Source: Diphasiastrum complanatum (lineage: Eukaryota > Streptophyta > Lycopodiopsida > Lycopodiales > Lycopodiaceae). Taken from it: a stretch of DNA of 64,000 nucleotides. Under the pieces are notes generated by a model that did no database searches, was not told the origin of the DNA, and saw only the letters and a list, made by a program, of their open reading frames with translations. Both the position numbers and the translations under genes were made by a program. The DNA is taken from positions 5,383,520 to 5,447,519 of the forward strand of contig CM055102.1 of NCBI GenBank assembly GCA_029204225.1, read 5' to 3'. Shown here piece after piece: positions 11,901 through 23,639 of this stretch. Every line of letters begins with the position of its first letter. Positions within the stretch are counted from its first letter, which is position 1.

Positions 11901-14900
11901 TGCACATGGCAATGGCAATCAGCATTTTCGTCAGTGCAAACGATTCTGATAAGCTCACGGCCTTTTTACTAGAAACAAATCTTATATTTATATCCTGCAT
12001 ACTGATAGGTATTAAACTCACCTAGAGAACAGTCCTCTAAATTGCCTGTCTGTGTCTTTCTCCTCCTCAAGTAAAAAATGCAACCTATGACAACAAAGAC
12101 CACCAGTGACCCACTTGCCAGTCCAGCAGCAACAGTGATGATCACAAGTCTTTTGGAATGCTGATGCAGAGTATCAAATTGAGCAATAGATTTAGCAGGG
12201 TCACACTCATTGCTGGAAAGCCCAAGACAAGGGTTGCCAGAAACTCTGGACATAACAAAAAAATGAACTTAATTCCAACAAAAGCTAAGTTAAATGAACA
12301 ACTATTAGCATTCAAAAAAAAATCCCATGAAGAGCAATCAAATATAATTGAAAGCTGAAAGAAATCGAAGCATTTAAAGAGAAACTTACAGCAAGTGTAG
12401 GTTTTGTTTCATCAGCAGTGATGTGGGGATCAAACCTGAGAGGTTATTGTTCTCTAAGTTCCTGTCAGACAACCGTGCCATGCCATTTTAACTTCCTGGT
12501 TCACGCATACAAGAATAGGCACTATTCGAAGTTGGGGTTATTAGGAGTTACAATTGCAAGTCATAAAAATGTTGCATTGCAAGCAGCATGCAGTCCGGCA
12601 GTCTTTCAGCTGTAAAAGACTTACAAGATTTCAAGTTTGGGTAGCGTTCCCAATTTGTCTGGAATGGGACCATCGAGATTATTACCTTTCAGGTCTCTGC
12701 AGAGAAAACTAGCCGAGTTTCATTAATACGATGATAACAATGCAAGGGGAAATATGCATGGAAAAAGCAACATGGGTCTTGTTCATACGAATGCAAACTT
12801 GTGGCAGTGGTATTCAAATTGATTGCAAAATTTCTTGACTATTCCAATTGATGATCATTGCTAACGAGGCCGAGGTTTAAAGTTCAAACGTAAGCCAAGG
12901 ATGACAGCACCAACTAGAATATCAGCGTCATTGTGAAAAGTTTATGGCATGAGGGACTATCTTTTTACGCTTGGCAGTTTGACAGTAAGGAGAATCTTGG
13001 ATCATAATCTAAACTGCAAGTAGTATGCTTACTCAAGGTCCAAAACTCATAGCCTTTTCTTTGTTGGAATCACAAGTGATAGCTCAACACAAAACAAAGA
13101 TGCAAAGGAAGTCTGAATATTGAGCACTTCCCACTGGAAGTAGCCTGAAAGACTGATCCAACAGCACCTAGGAAACTTCAACCACACTTGTTTGCTTCAA
13201 TAACTTCAAAAAATTTCAAAATAACCTTAGCAGATAACGGGCTTTTTTTCGAAATAAAACCCCATCAAATAAAGACCCAAAAATTATCCATGTCAAATGA
13301 AAATGAGAAATCCTTCGATAAAATTAAAGAGTTACAATTATGAGCAAAAACATCACTATAACATACATTCGGAGAGGAATACTACAAATATATGGCTATC
13401 AAATGTAACACCATAAAGACAATCTCCATGAGTAACCTAATCCAATTCAACTAAAGCCAACCTAACTATCTCAAGGTACTCAGTATAGTGGAAGGCCCCC
13501 TCTGAGGGCCTTCCCCGTTGTGAGGTGCCTGAGCACGGAAGAATGCCCGAGGGGTTTTCCTCGGCGTATAGCATTGTAAAGAATGCTATAAATAAAAAAT
13601 GCCGAATTTATTAGAAATTTTGAGGATTTCACACTTTTTGTTTCTAGGATATGCATCTTAAAACTTCGTAAGGTATGCTTCTTTCTTCCTATTTATGATG
13701 AATGCACCTTACAGGTTTATAAGATGCATTTACTCAAATCTAATTTTAGCATGTCCGGTTACTGCATATAATCATTTATGCAAATGCAAAAGAATTTTTC
13801 GAACGATGCTTCATGATCTCGAAACTAGATGATAATAAAAAAACTAAATAGAATGAACTTATGGAGCCCTAAATATATTTTAGGGGTAAGAATTGGGGTT
13901 AGTCGTTGTGCCCTAATAATAGGACAATCCCCAGGGAGCATGTTCCTTGGTATAGGTCTTTTTAATGGGAATGTGTTCCCACTCCCAAAAAACATGAACA
14001 TTTACAAGAGTTCTCCCATGGTGGGAAAGTGTTCCCTTTGGTCATGCGACCACCTATTCCTTGAGAAGCTAATTTCACCTTGGCCATGATGGCCTATTAT
14101 CTATGAGACAATTATTTTTTCACTACAATACCTATTGAAAATCATTGATACCTTGTACGGTCAGCTTTATTTGATATTAGGTCCCATTTGCAAAGATGCA
14201 TTATTGTTCTCATGAATGGGAACATTCCCAAGAATTCCTTGATTGTGGGAAAGCATTCCCCTTGGTCATGCAATCACCTAATCTTTGAGAAGCTAATTTC
14301 ACCTCAGCTTTGATAACATGATCTTTATGAAGACAATAATTTTTTTTACCATAGTGCCTCTTTGCAAATGCTAATGCCTTTTGTGATAGGTTTGTTTTGA
14401 GTTTAGACTTTATAGTAGCTACCTATTTCAGATCAAACTAAACTTGGATAGATAGTTTCCATTTTTGGTGTTTAAAAGAACGTGATGATATGGCATGCTC
14501 TCATTCCCTTGTTTTTGCCCCCCCCCAGAATGTTCCTATGATGGGGGATGTAAGGCGTTCCCACTATGCAATAGGACTATAATAGCTAGAAATTAATAAA
14601 TGTCAAATGATAGATGAAGGGCCTAAGTGCCCAAAATATATGGTATCAAAAGTGAATCAAGCTACATACACTAAACGATAATTTAACCTAATGATAAGCA
14701 AATTACAGAGATAATAACTATATTAAGGCTTTGACTAATCTAGCCAACCTAATTATAGGTCTAACAGTTCAGAGAGAGGAATCATTGCATTCTAAGACGC
14801 TTCCTTGATGATTAATTCACATTCGACTAAACCTAACAAGTTCATAGTTTTTCAAGTTTACCTTTACCTAGAAAATGTTGTGAAAATGTTTACTAATTGA

Positions 14901-17900
14901 CCTTTAAACTTGAAAATGCTAAATTTGTAGCTTCTTATTAAATTTTATCTCAAATAAAGGGATAATGAACCTCTCTATTGATATGCTTTGTTCAAGCATG
15001 AAGACTAGGGATTCCTAGCAAGATGACCACATCTTTGATTATCACAAGAAAATATCGTTGCACTCATTTGTGGTTGCTCAAAATATGCAAGTAAATGTTT
15101 CAACCACGTTGATTCTTGTACTTCGTTGCTAAGTTCCCAATATTCTACTTCCATATATACTAAAGCCGATGTTGGTTGCTTTTTGCTACTCAAAGTTGTT
15201 GCTATAGTACCCAAATTGCATGTGTATCGTGTTGGGCATTCTCGATCTTCAATATTTCGTACCCAATCAACACTAGAAAACCCTCGTGTATTGAAGCATC
15301 ATGCAAGAAAAGTGTACCATTGATAGATCGTAGAAGTTAAATTGTATCCTTCTATGTGATTCTCTCGGATTTGATATAACAAAAAACAATGTCAAGATGT
15401 GTATAAGTGAGACAAACTAAGATTCCAACAAGTTGTTGATATAGATATGGAACTACCTTGCTAAGATGTCAACTTCATACTTGCATCGATTGGTGTATTT
15501 AATGACTTTCCCTAATGCATGTTAAGTCTTTGGGTTAGCATACTTACATTGAGTCAACACTATATCATTTTCCTTTTGCCACATTTTGATGGCTAGTCAA
15601 TAATGCATCAAGCCAAGATCACTGATATCAATGTATCAGCAAAAAAGAATTTGATCTCTTCTAGAAATAGCTCATCAATACCTGTAATAATCAGATCACC
15701 CACACACACGATAATGAATCCAATATCAACTTCATGCCTAAAAATGTAGAGACTTGGATTTTTTTCACTATTTATTGTTCCCATCTTTTCAAAATGCTAA
15801 TCTATGCATGAATTCCAAGCCCTTGCCATTTGCTTTAGGCCATAACTTGCCTTTTCAAGTTTGCACACTAAATGTTCTCCTTTTTCATATAAACCCCTTT
15901 ATTTGTTCCATGTACACTATTACTTAAAACAACCTAAAAATGCTGATTTCATGCCAATCTATTAAGTCTTCCAACCACGATATGCTAACATTGCAACTAA
16001 AGTACATTTATTAACATCTCATTCAAAATCTATGCCTTCCTATTGTTGAAGTCCTCTCACAACTAATCTGCCTATTACTTTTATTTAAAATACCATTTGC
16101 TTTGTGTTTCACCTTAAGTGCCACTTGCAAGTGTTGCAAGTGATCGCTTGTTTACCATGATTGTGTCTTGTCACTTCTCATCCTCTTTGGTTTCCTCATA
16201 TGTCTTTGGCTTTTCACTTTGTACCAAAAAACTCATTAAGCTCAAATCCATTTATTGTAGATTTCCTTAAATCCTTCTATTCCCAAGTTCCTTGCAATTC
16301 ATCTTGCTTTGCATCCTTGCTATTGTGTTAGTCTACATACATCAATGCGAATGAGCTCAAGAATATGGTGTGCTCTGTTGCACTCTTCTATGTTGCTTTT
16401 CCATCACATATCCTTTGAATAGTTGAGATGCCCAAATCTTTCATGCCATAATTTTCCTTGCACATCAGCTATGACAGCTAAAGCTTTATCACCTATGATT
16501 ACAATCAAGATGTATAACTAATTTTTATCTCCTCTCAATCTTGTAGTAATCCTTGATATCTTTTGCTACACATTTTTGGTTATCATTTCCAATTTCAAAT
16601 TTGATTTTCATTAGTGCCAACTGAGAGTAGATTATTCCTTAAACAAGATTGCTTTCATCACTAAGAACACTATACCTCATAGTAGCTATTAAAATATCAT
16701 CAAATTAGACTCTAATTGATATAGTTCACTTCTTGAATGACTCAATCAAGGGTTAAGACAGATCACACCAAACTTTTATTTTGTGTAATTTAATTATGCA
16801 CAGTCATAATTCTTGCTTAAACCACCTATTTCACTTTTGGTTATTTAATGGTGACGTTCAACATGGAAATTGAATATGCTCCTATTCGGTGTGAACTCTA
16901 TGTTTTATATTGTATTGTGTCAAGTATAGTACCTCCTTTGTTCCAAGTGAAAAGACCCAAGACTGGTAAAAATATGCCCAAAAATGCATTTTGAATTCCA
17001 AGAGGAGCTTAAACTTGAGAGTTGGGACTAAAGGAGTTTTGAATGACTAGCTATTCAACAAAGCCAAACCCCCTTGGATTAAATAGGCAACCAAGAATGC
17101 CTTCTAGCCACAAACCAATTTCGAGCAAAAACTTCAATATAAAGTTGAACACCCTTCAAAAAAAAAAAAGTGAAGTTCGAGGACCCAAGTCCAAATTCAT
17201 GTTGAAGTTTTTAATGAAAGTTTTTAAAAACCGTCCTTCAACTTCAAAAATGAGCTTCAAGGACAGCCGTTGATCTTGGCCTGAGATCTTGCGATCTAAA
17301 CCTTCCATCCAAATAAAAGTTAGATGTAATGGTCGCCACTATCTCGTGCGTTGAAGCGCCCTTGTGTGTGCAAGAAAACGTCCTCTTATATGCTGTGTAT
17401 TGAAGCCCTCGTTCGTCGCACGATCCAACACATAGGAATACATGGCTATGGTGGCAAGTTTTCCAACCATGTTTTTTGAGTATTTCTTGTCACTTCAGAG
17501 CTTACCACGGGTGACGGGGGTTGCCCTCCAGTAAATGATTTTATATGAGCTTTTAATTAGTGATTTTCATGGAAAAATGACTCACTTCCAAACATTTTCC
17601 CAGATCATTCAGACCTTGAAATCAGAGAAAAAGCTCACATTTTTTCCATTCTCCACCAATTTTCTTGCAATCTGAGAATGTGAAGAGGTCCAACCTGTCT
17701 ATACAGGTTCTATGGTGACTTGTATCACTGTCTTTGGTTGAGAAATGAGGATTCTACCTCAGTTTCACCTAGAAAATGACAATTATCACATTGTTTGACA
17801 TACAGGCTGCAAACTTCAATATGTATGAAGTTAACAAAGTTTTTCATGTTTCCAATACCGAGTTTCAATTCAGAAACTTGTGTGTTTTGGGATTGGGAAA

Positions 17901-20128
17901 ATCTAAGCAAAATCGTGCTCTTGGAAGTAGGAGTTCAGATTCAATGAGAGAATAAATAAGTTCTACACAACTCTCTCACGATGAAAAGGCAACAAGCTCA
18001 AGGTTTGAACCAAATCTAAACTCGGTTAAAACATGGCTGCTCTAGAAACCCAGTGTGTCGGGTAGAACGTCATTTCAATAGAATCTTCAGGAGATGCTTC
18101 ATTCTTTTCTACCTCATATAATTAAAATGACTGATGCTTGAGTAGAACAAGGCTTGAGCATATGTGCTACGATTAACTCATCACATTTTTTGACATACCA
18201 GCTGCAAACTTCAATAGATATGAATTTTACAAAGCTTTTCATGTTTCCAGTACAAAGCTCCAAAATCAGATGCAAAATTATGTGTTTTGGATTCAGAAAT
18301 TTTAAGCCAAATCATTCCCTTGGATGCAGGAGATCAGTCAACGCAAGAATCCCTAAGGTTCTAAACAACTCGTATCAAAATAAAAAGCCAACAAGCTCAA
18401 GGTTTTGACCCAAATATAAACTAGAATAAAACATGGCTGTTCTTGCAGATCCATTGCGTCAGGTGAAATGGCATTTCAATAAGCCCTCCAGGATATGCTT
18501 TCTTCTATCGCACTTTGTGTAGCTCATTTATTCGTGTTTGAGTGGTAAAGGGCTTGGACATGGTAAAGACTTTAGGCACCAGGTTTTCCCAGAACCAGAA
18601 GTAAAGTTGTCATAACGAGAAGCTTGCGATATATCCGTTGTAGATTGCCAAACGAGTCTAAGAAGGTAGTGGAACAAAAGTCCAAAAAGAAGCAATTGGA
18701 CACTACTGGACTAAAGGACGTGTTTCTTTCTTGCTAAATTTTTCTGTCTATTTCCCTGATCTACATAGAATATGAGCTTCTCTTCCTTCATGCAGGTAAG
18801 CTAATCCTCAAGAGCATATGTTCTAACTTCAATTCGCTGAGTGCAAATATTGAGGCTACAAATCCTTGGGAGTGCATCGTTTTTCTCGAGTTCAGAAGAT
18901 ACCGGCGTAATTAACCTGGGACTACTATCTGCCTGCCACTCTAATCTGAAAGGCCAAGCGAGGCTGAAAACTATTTTAACAGTTTTCCTCAAAAAAAATT
19001 GGAATATGAGTTTGCTTACAAGATCGTGAGACTTTGAAGAGATTCGAAGTCTGGTATACTCCCAGTTAAGCTGTTGCTACTCAGATTTCTGCAAATGAGA
19101 ACAAAGCAATTACTTTCAAAAAACTTGGATACAGACTTCCATCTTAAGATCTATTCGGAAGACCCTAGTAATGAATAATTCAGCTCAGACAAGGTATCTT
19201 ACACTACTTGAAGACTCGAAAGAGCTACCATATTGCTTGGAAGTGAACCGCTTAACTGGTTATTGTTAAGATCTCTGTTACAGCAAACGATAAGTTAAAG
19301 TTGCTGAGCTACGAACACAAAGCTTTATGAAAGTGAGACTCAACTGCTGCATATTATCTGGAAAATTCATAGTTTCAAAGCTACAGAAGCAGGAGAAATT
19401 AGGCTTTACAGATTCACCAAGGTCAGGAGCTCTCCAAAGGCCGGAGAGAATGGCCCCACTAGTCCAGAATTGGAGAGATCCCTGGGCATGAATTGTCAAC
19501 AAGCTACCAAGTTAACAGAAATAGCGCTTTTCTACAACAGAAGCTAGAGAGCCTTAAGCAAAATCAACTGCAAATTAAAGCATGGCATATAAAATCTCGA
19601 TGAACTTCAACTCCATGATATAAAGCTAGATAGCTCTAAAGTGGCGAATCTTATTGGAACTTACAAAGACGTAACGGTAGCTGGCGTTCCAGAGGAGCAA
19701 GTGAGCTCGTGCCATGGAATGGGAAAGCAGGGATCACCTTTCCAATCTGTTTGTAGATTGTATGACGATTTGATGGCGTTCAACGTTGTCACTGCTCACA
19801 AGCAAATTCCAATACTGCAAGCTCAAAATCTGTGCATGAATGCCTATACTCGACCAAAGCTCAGAATATACTTTACTATACAGAACAGAAGATGTGTCTT
19901 GAAACCGATTAAACTATAAGAATTATAACATAGCTGCAATTTGATTGCAGCTCACTCACCCTGAACGGGATCTGTGGCTACAGGACTTGTTGTGGACTTG
20001 ATCGTAGTGTGCCTGTGAGTCAGAGCATTGATTGTTGGGAGCACGAACGGGCAGTAAGGTATGTAGGAGACGAGCAAGATGACAATAATGCGAATAAGCT
20101 GGAATTCCGCGTGATGATTTAGCTCCAT
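5937..20128 (-). CDS. LRR receptor-like serine/threonine kinase gene, 13 exons, kinase truncated
   Basis: Assembled by eye from 13 exons whose splice phases all agree, giving 512 codons before a stop at 5939-5937. Order: signal peptide (residues about 9-35), N-terminal cap with [10 protein letters not shown] and W-GDPC-P--W, five LRRs each in its own 69-72 nt exon, a transmembrane helix (about 248-272) followed by LRRRRK, and a cytoplasmic kinase with GKGSFG, the IAVKV lysine, HRDVKSSN and DFGLSK. Known relatives (LRR-I and similar receptor kinases) sit in the plasma membrane and phosphorylate targets after ligand sensing. Unlike the LRR-I group there is no malectin-like domain: exon 1 splices directly onto the cap. 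After [13 protein letters not shown] the frame leaves the kinase consensus and stops, losing subdomains IX to XI. It is therefore either a truncated gene/pseudogene or one whose last exons are displaced. A CT tract lies upstream. Confidence 0.85.
6103..6292 (-). CDS. Receptor kinase exon 12: catalytic and activation loops
   Basis: 190 nt, phase 1 to phase 2. Encodes [20 protein letters not shown], then DFGLSK and GTAGYLDPE. Catalytic Asp (HRD) and magnesium-binding Asp (DFG) are both present. Donor GTAAGT. Confidence 0.94.
6293..11090 (-). other. Receptor kinase intron 11, 4.8 kb
   Basis: GC donor at 11090-11089, AG acceptor before 6292. Holds a SINE (7914-8102) and a pair of direct repeats around TTGGGGGGTAAGTGCA (near 7128 and 7333). 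Short open frames inside it, such as 10165-10437 minus, show no recognisable motif. Confidence 0.7.
7914..8102 (+). mobile_element. tRNA-derived SINE
   Basis: A tRNA-like head with GTGTATGGGTAGAG (A-box region, 7936-7949) and GGCTCGAATCC (B box, 7971-7981, one mismatch to GGTTCGAATCC) is followed by a body of about 110 bp and a 9-A tail (8094-8102). Flanks ACAAGCAA (about 7909-7917) and ACAAGTAA may be the target duplication with one mismatch. SINEs are copied by LINE enzymes. Confidence 0.7.
11091..11162 (-). CDS. Receptor kinase exon 11: kinase helix E, GC donor
   Basis: 72 nt. Encodes [20 protein letters not shown] then AAI. It must leave at ATAG|GCAAGA, a GC donor, to join exon 12 in frame as AAIGVEYLH. 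No GT donor nearby preserves the kinase frame. Confidence 0.85.
11272..11398 (-). CDS. Receptor kinase exon 10: kinase subdomains IV-V
   Basis: 127 nt. Encodes [20 protein letters not shown] and then the hinge [17 protein letters not shown]. Ends phase 1 at GTAAG. Confidence 0.93.
11679..11899 (-). CDS. Receptor kinase exon 9: kinase N-lobe
   Basis: 221 nt. Encodes [14 protein letters not shown], then the glycine loop GKGSFGPV, the ATP lysine in EIAVKV and the helix C glutamate in FQNE. Ends phase 0 at donor GTATTA. Confidence 0.93.
12022..12245 (-). CDS. Receptor kinase exon 8: juxtamembrane and transmembrane
   Basis: 224 nt, phase 2 to phase 1. Encodes [14 protein letters not shown], then a helix beginning [20 protein letters not shown] and the stop-transfer LRRRRK. 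This is the usual order after the last LRR of plant receptor kinases. Confidence 0.9.
12390..12461 (-). CDS. Receptor kinase exon 7: LRR 5
   Basis: 72 nt. Encodes [20 protein letters not shown] plus LHL. Acceptor GACAG, donor GTAAGT. Confidence 0.9.
12625..12696 (-). CDS. Receptor kinase exon 6: LRR 4
   Basis: 72 nt. Encodes [20 protein letters not shown] plus LEI. Acceptor CTGCAG, donor GTAAG, phase 2 on both sides. Confidence 0.9.
13490..13590. repeat. Three consecutive hairpins
   Basis: GGAAGGCCC/GGGCCTTCC (13490-13514), CCGAGG/CCTCGG (13547-13564) and TATAGCATT/AATGCTATA (13567-13590). All three stems are perfect and lie within about 100 bp of otherwise AT-rich intron sequence. Confidence 0.8.
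15005..16440 (-). pseudogene. Decayed copia pol (pre-integrase, RT, RNase H)
   Basis: Minus-strand fragments in several frames: [15 protein letters not shown] (about 16440-16390, GAG pre-integrase), [17 protein letters not shown] (about 15880, RT), a YVDD box degraded to CVGD (about 15700), and an RNase H piece with [16 protein letters not shown] and [13 protein letters not shown] (15214-15005). Multiple stops and shifts. The integrase core between the first two blocks is missing. Confidence 0.75.
17770..18500. repeat. Direct repeat, two diverged units of about 330 bp
   Basis: Unit 1 (about 17770-18095) and unit 2 (about 18175-18500) share a chain of blocks in the same order, such as GCTGCAAACTTCAATA, TTTTTCATGTTTCCA, CAACAAGCTCAAGGTTT, AAAACATGGCTG and CATTTCAATA. 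Confidence 0.75.
19020..19088 (-). CDS. Receptor kinase exon 5: LRR 3
   Basis: 69 nt, so this repeat is one residue shorter. Encodes [20 protein letters not shown] plus TI. Acceptor TGCAG, donor GTAAG. A 6.3-kb intron follows. Confidence 0.9.
19203..19274 (-). CDS. Receptor kinase exon 4: LRR 2
   Basis: 72 nt. Encodes [20 protein letters not shown] plus LQV, a canonical LxxNxLxGxxP repeat. Acceptor AACAG, donor GTAAG. Confidence 0.9.
19410..19481 (-). CDS. Receptor kinase exon 3: LRR 1
   Basis: Exactly 72 nt, phase 2 in and out. Encodes [20 protein letters not shown] and three more residues, one 24-residue LRR. Acceptor CCCAG, donor GTAAAG. Confidence 0.85.
19665..19791 (-). CDS. Receptor kinase exon 2: LRR N-terminal cap
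   Basis: Acceptor GAGCAG, donor GTAAG. Encodes [20 protein letters not shown] followed by [11 protein letters not shown], the W-x-GDPC-x(n)-W-x(n)-C cap typical before plant LRRs. It joins exon 1 in phase 1 and exits in phase 2. Confidence 0.88.
19960..20128 (-). CDS. Receptor kinase exon 1: start and signal peptide
   Basis: Starts [10 protein letters not shown] and has a hydrophobic stretch ([20 protein letters not shown]) fitting a signal peptide. An in-frame ATG at 20209 would add 27 polar residues ahead of it, so 20128 is preferred. It ends in phase 1 at donor GTGAGT. Confidence 0.75.
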
Positions 20129-20313
20129 TTGATGGCGAGTTGTACTGAGCGTGAGGTTTGGGTGTGGTGTGTATCGAAGCCAAGTTGGAGGCAGGCTGCG
20201 CGAGAGCATGGAGTAGTATCAGAGGAGCGATCCAGCAGCCGCGAGGAGCGATCGAGCTGCGGAGCTTGGTAGCTGTCGCCCACAAAAAAGCAAAGAGACG
20301 GGGCGAGAGACAA

Positions 20314-20314
20314 A

Positions 20315-20364
<50 letters not shown>

Positions 20365-20417
20365 ATGAGTATCCGAGTAAGCGAGAGAGAGAGAGAGAGA
20401 GTGAGTATCCGAGTAAG
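20314..20417 (-). promoter_or_regulatory. CT/GA microsatellites in the receptor kinase 5' region
   Basis: Two GA tracts (20314-20362 and 20382-20402) lie about 190-270 bp upstream of the start at 20128, so they read as CT tracts on the coding strand. Each is followed by a copy of GAGTATCCGAGTAAG (20367-20381 and 20403-20417). CT-rich leaders are common in plant promoters and 5' UTRs; a role here is inference. Confidence 0.6.
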
Positions 20418-23400
20418 AGGGCCTGTGGCTGGGACAAATTTTCGTTTGAAAGGTTAGTAATTGCTCCTTACTTTTGAGCACATGTGGCATTTTTTGCTCA
20501 TTCTTTTTTACTCCTTAAAAAGCAAAATATGCAAAAATTAATTTCTTCATGATAGAGGACCAAAAGTAAGAAATTCGGTTTTTACACTTGACGTTTAAGT
20601 TTCATAAATGGTAGTTAAAAAAAAAGCCAATGTGCTCATTTTGCAATGGAATAAGCTAGGCATATGCCATCCTGCCTAATTAGGAGTCCTAGGCTCGTCC
20701 CCTCCTAGCCTTGCCTAAGATTCCATACCGGGCAGAATGTCATCTCCCCATCACCTTCCATAATTCGCAATGTTCAATAGTCAATAAGCACACCAAACGA
20801 TCGTGCCCATTAAACTTGGCACAGGAAAGAATCGAGCAAATGTGGCATCCCAAAGCAAAACCTACCTCCACATTGAGTGTTTACTTAAACGTGTCCTTAG
20901 TGTGTATGAGTTGCAAATCACAACTATAGCAATCTAAAAAACTAAAACCTTGCTTGCTGTAAGGAGTCAACTACAGTGAGGAAAAATGTGTGTCAATGGA
21001 TAATGATGGAATGAATCATGATTGACAAGAATCACCCGATTGTGGATTGGTCCTAACTTCTACTCCAATTTCCAATGAGTTGAGGATCATTGTATCTCTA
21101 TCTTAGAATATTCCCGAGTATGCCTTACATGGAAGTGTGACATCATGTGCCTCACCCAAGGGGGTGGAGTAATTTGGAGGTCATTAGCTTGGAGCTCTCA
21201 AGGCTTCCATCACACTTGAATGTGGGGGTGGGGGTTAGCTTGCCAAGTCAACACATCCCTCGAGAGTTCACTAATCTATGAGCCAATGTGGCTTCTTGGA
21301 ATTTTTTAGATACAATACAAACAGTTAAAAGAAAATTACACAACATTGGAGGACATGTCGTCCTTCAAAACCTTGGATCTCTGACTTGTACGTTGTTGCA
21401 AGTTGCAATGCATGTCTAAGGCATATATGCAAAAAAATAAACAAAGTGTTGGAATTTTAAAAAAAGCTTTCTAGCCACATTGGATACAACAATTGCTACC
21501 AATATTAGGTGGAGACATTAGGTCCGGACCCGTGTAAAGTTGTGCAGTGTATGTCCTTGTGATACGATGGTGAAGAAGGGGCTTTTCCAATGCTAGCTTT
21601 GCCAATGCTGGAGCCAATACCCACATATTAAAAAAAAAAACTAGTCAAACCTATACATACTTGAGACAATGGTCATGGCAAAGGTCCCTACTCATTGAGT
21701 GTTCTTTTTGAAATGCAAAGGATTTTTGCTACTCAATTTTTGTTTTTTTGTGGTATATTTATGTGTGTGATCTGAAGTGTGGTTCTCTGAATGCCCCATT
21801 TTTCCCATTGCCTACATATTGCAAAATGAGATTGCAATCATTCATAGTTGGGTTGATGAACATTTGGAATCACCCTTGCAAGATCATGTTAGATATCGAT
21901 ATACAACTAATGGATCATGCTTGTGTTAACATATGATTGGTACAAACAATTCAAACATGTTTTAATATCATGAAATCGGTTAGTGTTGAATAACAATGCC
22001 CACAAAGTCCTGGTTGTTGCTACATCGACTTTGACAGTGGCTCATAAACCGTATCCTCCTATTTAGGGATTTATCTCCAAATTTGGCTTGGCCTTCTCGT
22101 AAACATATAATGTATAAAGTGACTATCAGTGCAAATAAATTATTCATTTTCCTATATGACTTTTTTTTAAAGATCAAATTTCATGTGAGGATGAAATCTT
22201 AGAATGATTAAGCTAAAAGACATCAAGATGACTTTTATACAACAAATCTTTTTACCTTTCCTATATGAAATTAGCCATGAAACTTGCATGTTGCTTCTAA
22301 GTTAGAAAATAGGAAATCCTTGTATTTGAAAATTTTGAGTATTGTCATTGAATCCCAAGCATGCCGACATGGCATTCCTATGTAAATTAGAGTAAAGCAA
22401 ATAGAAATTAAGGCACATTCCTAAAAGGAGTACACACTGAAAAAATGTATGCATTTCATGTGAAGTTGTATATATTTGGACATGTCAATTTGAAATCAAG
22501 GATGCATGTCTAAATGCAAATTTGTAGACTAGATGCCCAACTTACAACTTTACAAGTGTGTATATGTGACTAGTTTTCAGTAGTTACTAGTATGGCTCTC
22601 AATAAATAGCCTTGTCATTTTTGCCAAGTTCAAGGGTCAAATATTTGGCATTGATCAAATGTCCCTTACAACATGAAAAGCTGGCAAAACTTGAGACTTT
22701 CATGTCAAGAATCGTATTTTTTTGTGCAATTTCTATGTGGACTCGATGGCACATATATTGCTAGTCAAGCAATACATTGATGTTTAATCATATCCGTTTA
22801 GGCTCAATTGGGTGCCAATGAATGTTTCCACCTCAAAATTGCACTTTTTAAAGCTAGAAAAAGCTCAAAAGGCTAGTTTTTGAGCCCATTTGTTTGCACA
22901 AATCACATCAATTGTTCCTCACATATCCCAAGTTCTAACAATGGACAATGGCATCTTAAAAAAATCTACAATTTGTGTCCCAATACTTATGAAGGTCGCA
23001 ATCTTGGGGTATGCATGTCTTGTAATTCAAACCTCCAAATAAGACTTCATATAAGTGCACATAATGATATCATTGACTTGTCTTGATTCTATTCTCTTGT
23101 TAACTCTAAAAAACGATAAATCTATGCATGCAGTGTTTGGTAGGAATATGGGTTGGAGATTGGAATATTTTTGGTTTCTAGTAAAGGAAAGAAGTTGAAG
23201 TGTTAATGTGGTCTATATTTAGTGTACAAACATTATAATGAATATCAAAGCGTACAGACGTGGTGTCCATTTATTGCAAAATCAAGCACCAATTTAATAC
23301 TACTATATGATTTTACAAAGGTACAAAGATTGGGGTAGGTGTCATGTTTGACCTTATGGGGAAAAGTCATAGTTAGGAAGAGCTAAGTAGAATAAAGCTA

Positions 23401-23639
23401 AGATAATTGTAATGCAGTAAGGGCTCTTAGTCCCATAAGAGTTGGCAAACCTTGTACGAAGCCCGTTAATAGTATAAAATTTGACTATAACAGACAAAAT
23501 GATGGCTAACATTTTGAATTCTCAAAGGGATTTATATTATCTTGCTCTCACCTTACAATAAAAGAATTTCCTAAAAAGCTACATGATGATAAGTATCTTC
23601 GTCGTTCAAAAACCCAAAAGGGGTGATCACATTAGAAGG
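20418..23639. other. No feature recognised
   Basis: AT-rich sequence with only short open frames, no recognisable domains, LTR ends or tRNA genes seen by eye. Confidence 0.4.

Larger units (their letters stand above)
12697..19019 (-). other. Receptor kinase intron 5, 6.3 kb
   Basis: Separates LRR 3 from LRR 4. It has accumulated a hairpin cluster (13490-13590), a decayed copia pol (15005-16440) and a two-unit direct repeat (17770-18500). No exon of the gene is needed from it, because the LRR phases join across it. Confidence 0.75.

Noticed and set aside
18801-18992. Possible extra LRR exon upstream of LRR 4
   Set aside because: A weak [12 protein letters not shown] pattern, but no 72-nt unit with matching phase and splice sites; exons 5 and 6 already join in phase.
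20158-20490. Open frames on both strands (99-123 codons) over the GA tract
   Set aside because: They exist only because GA/CT repeats lack stops; the translation is Arg-Glu or Ser-Leu low complexity.
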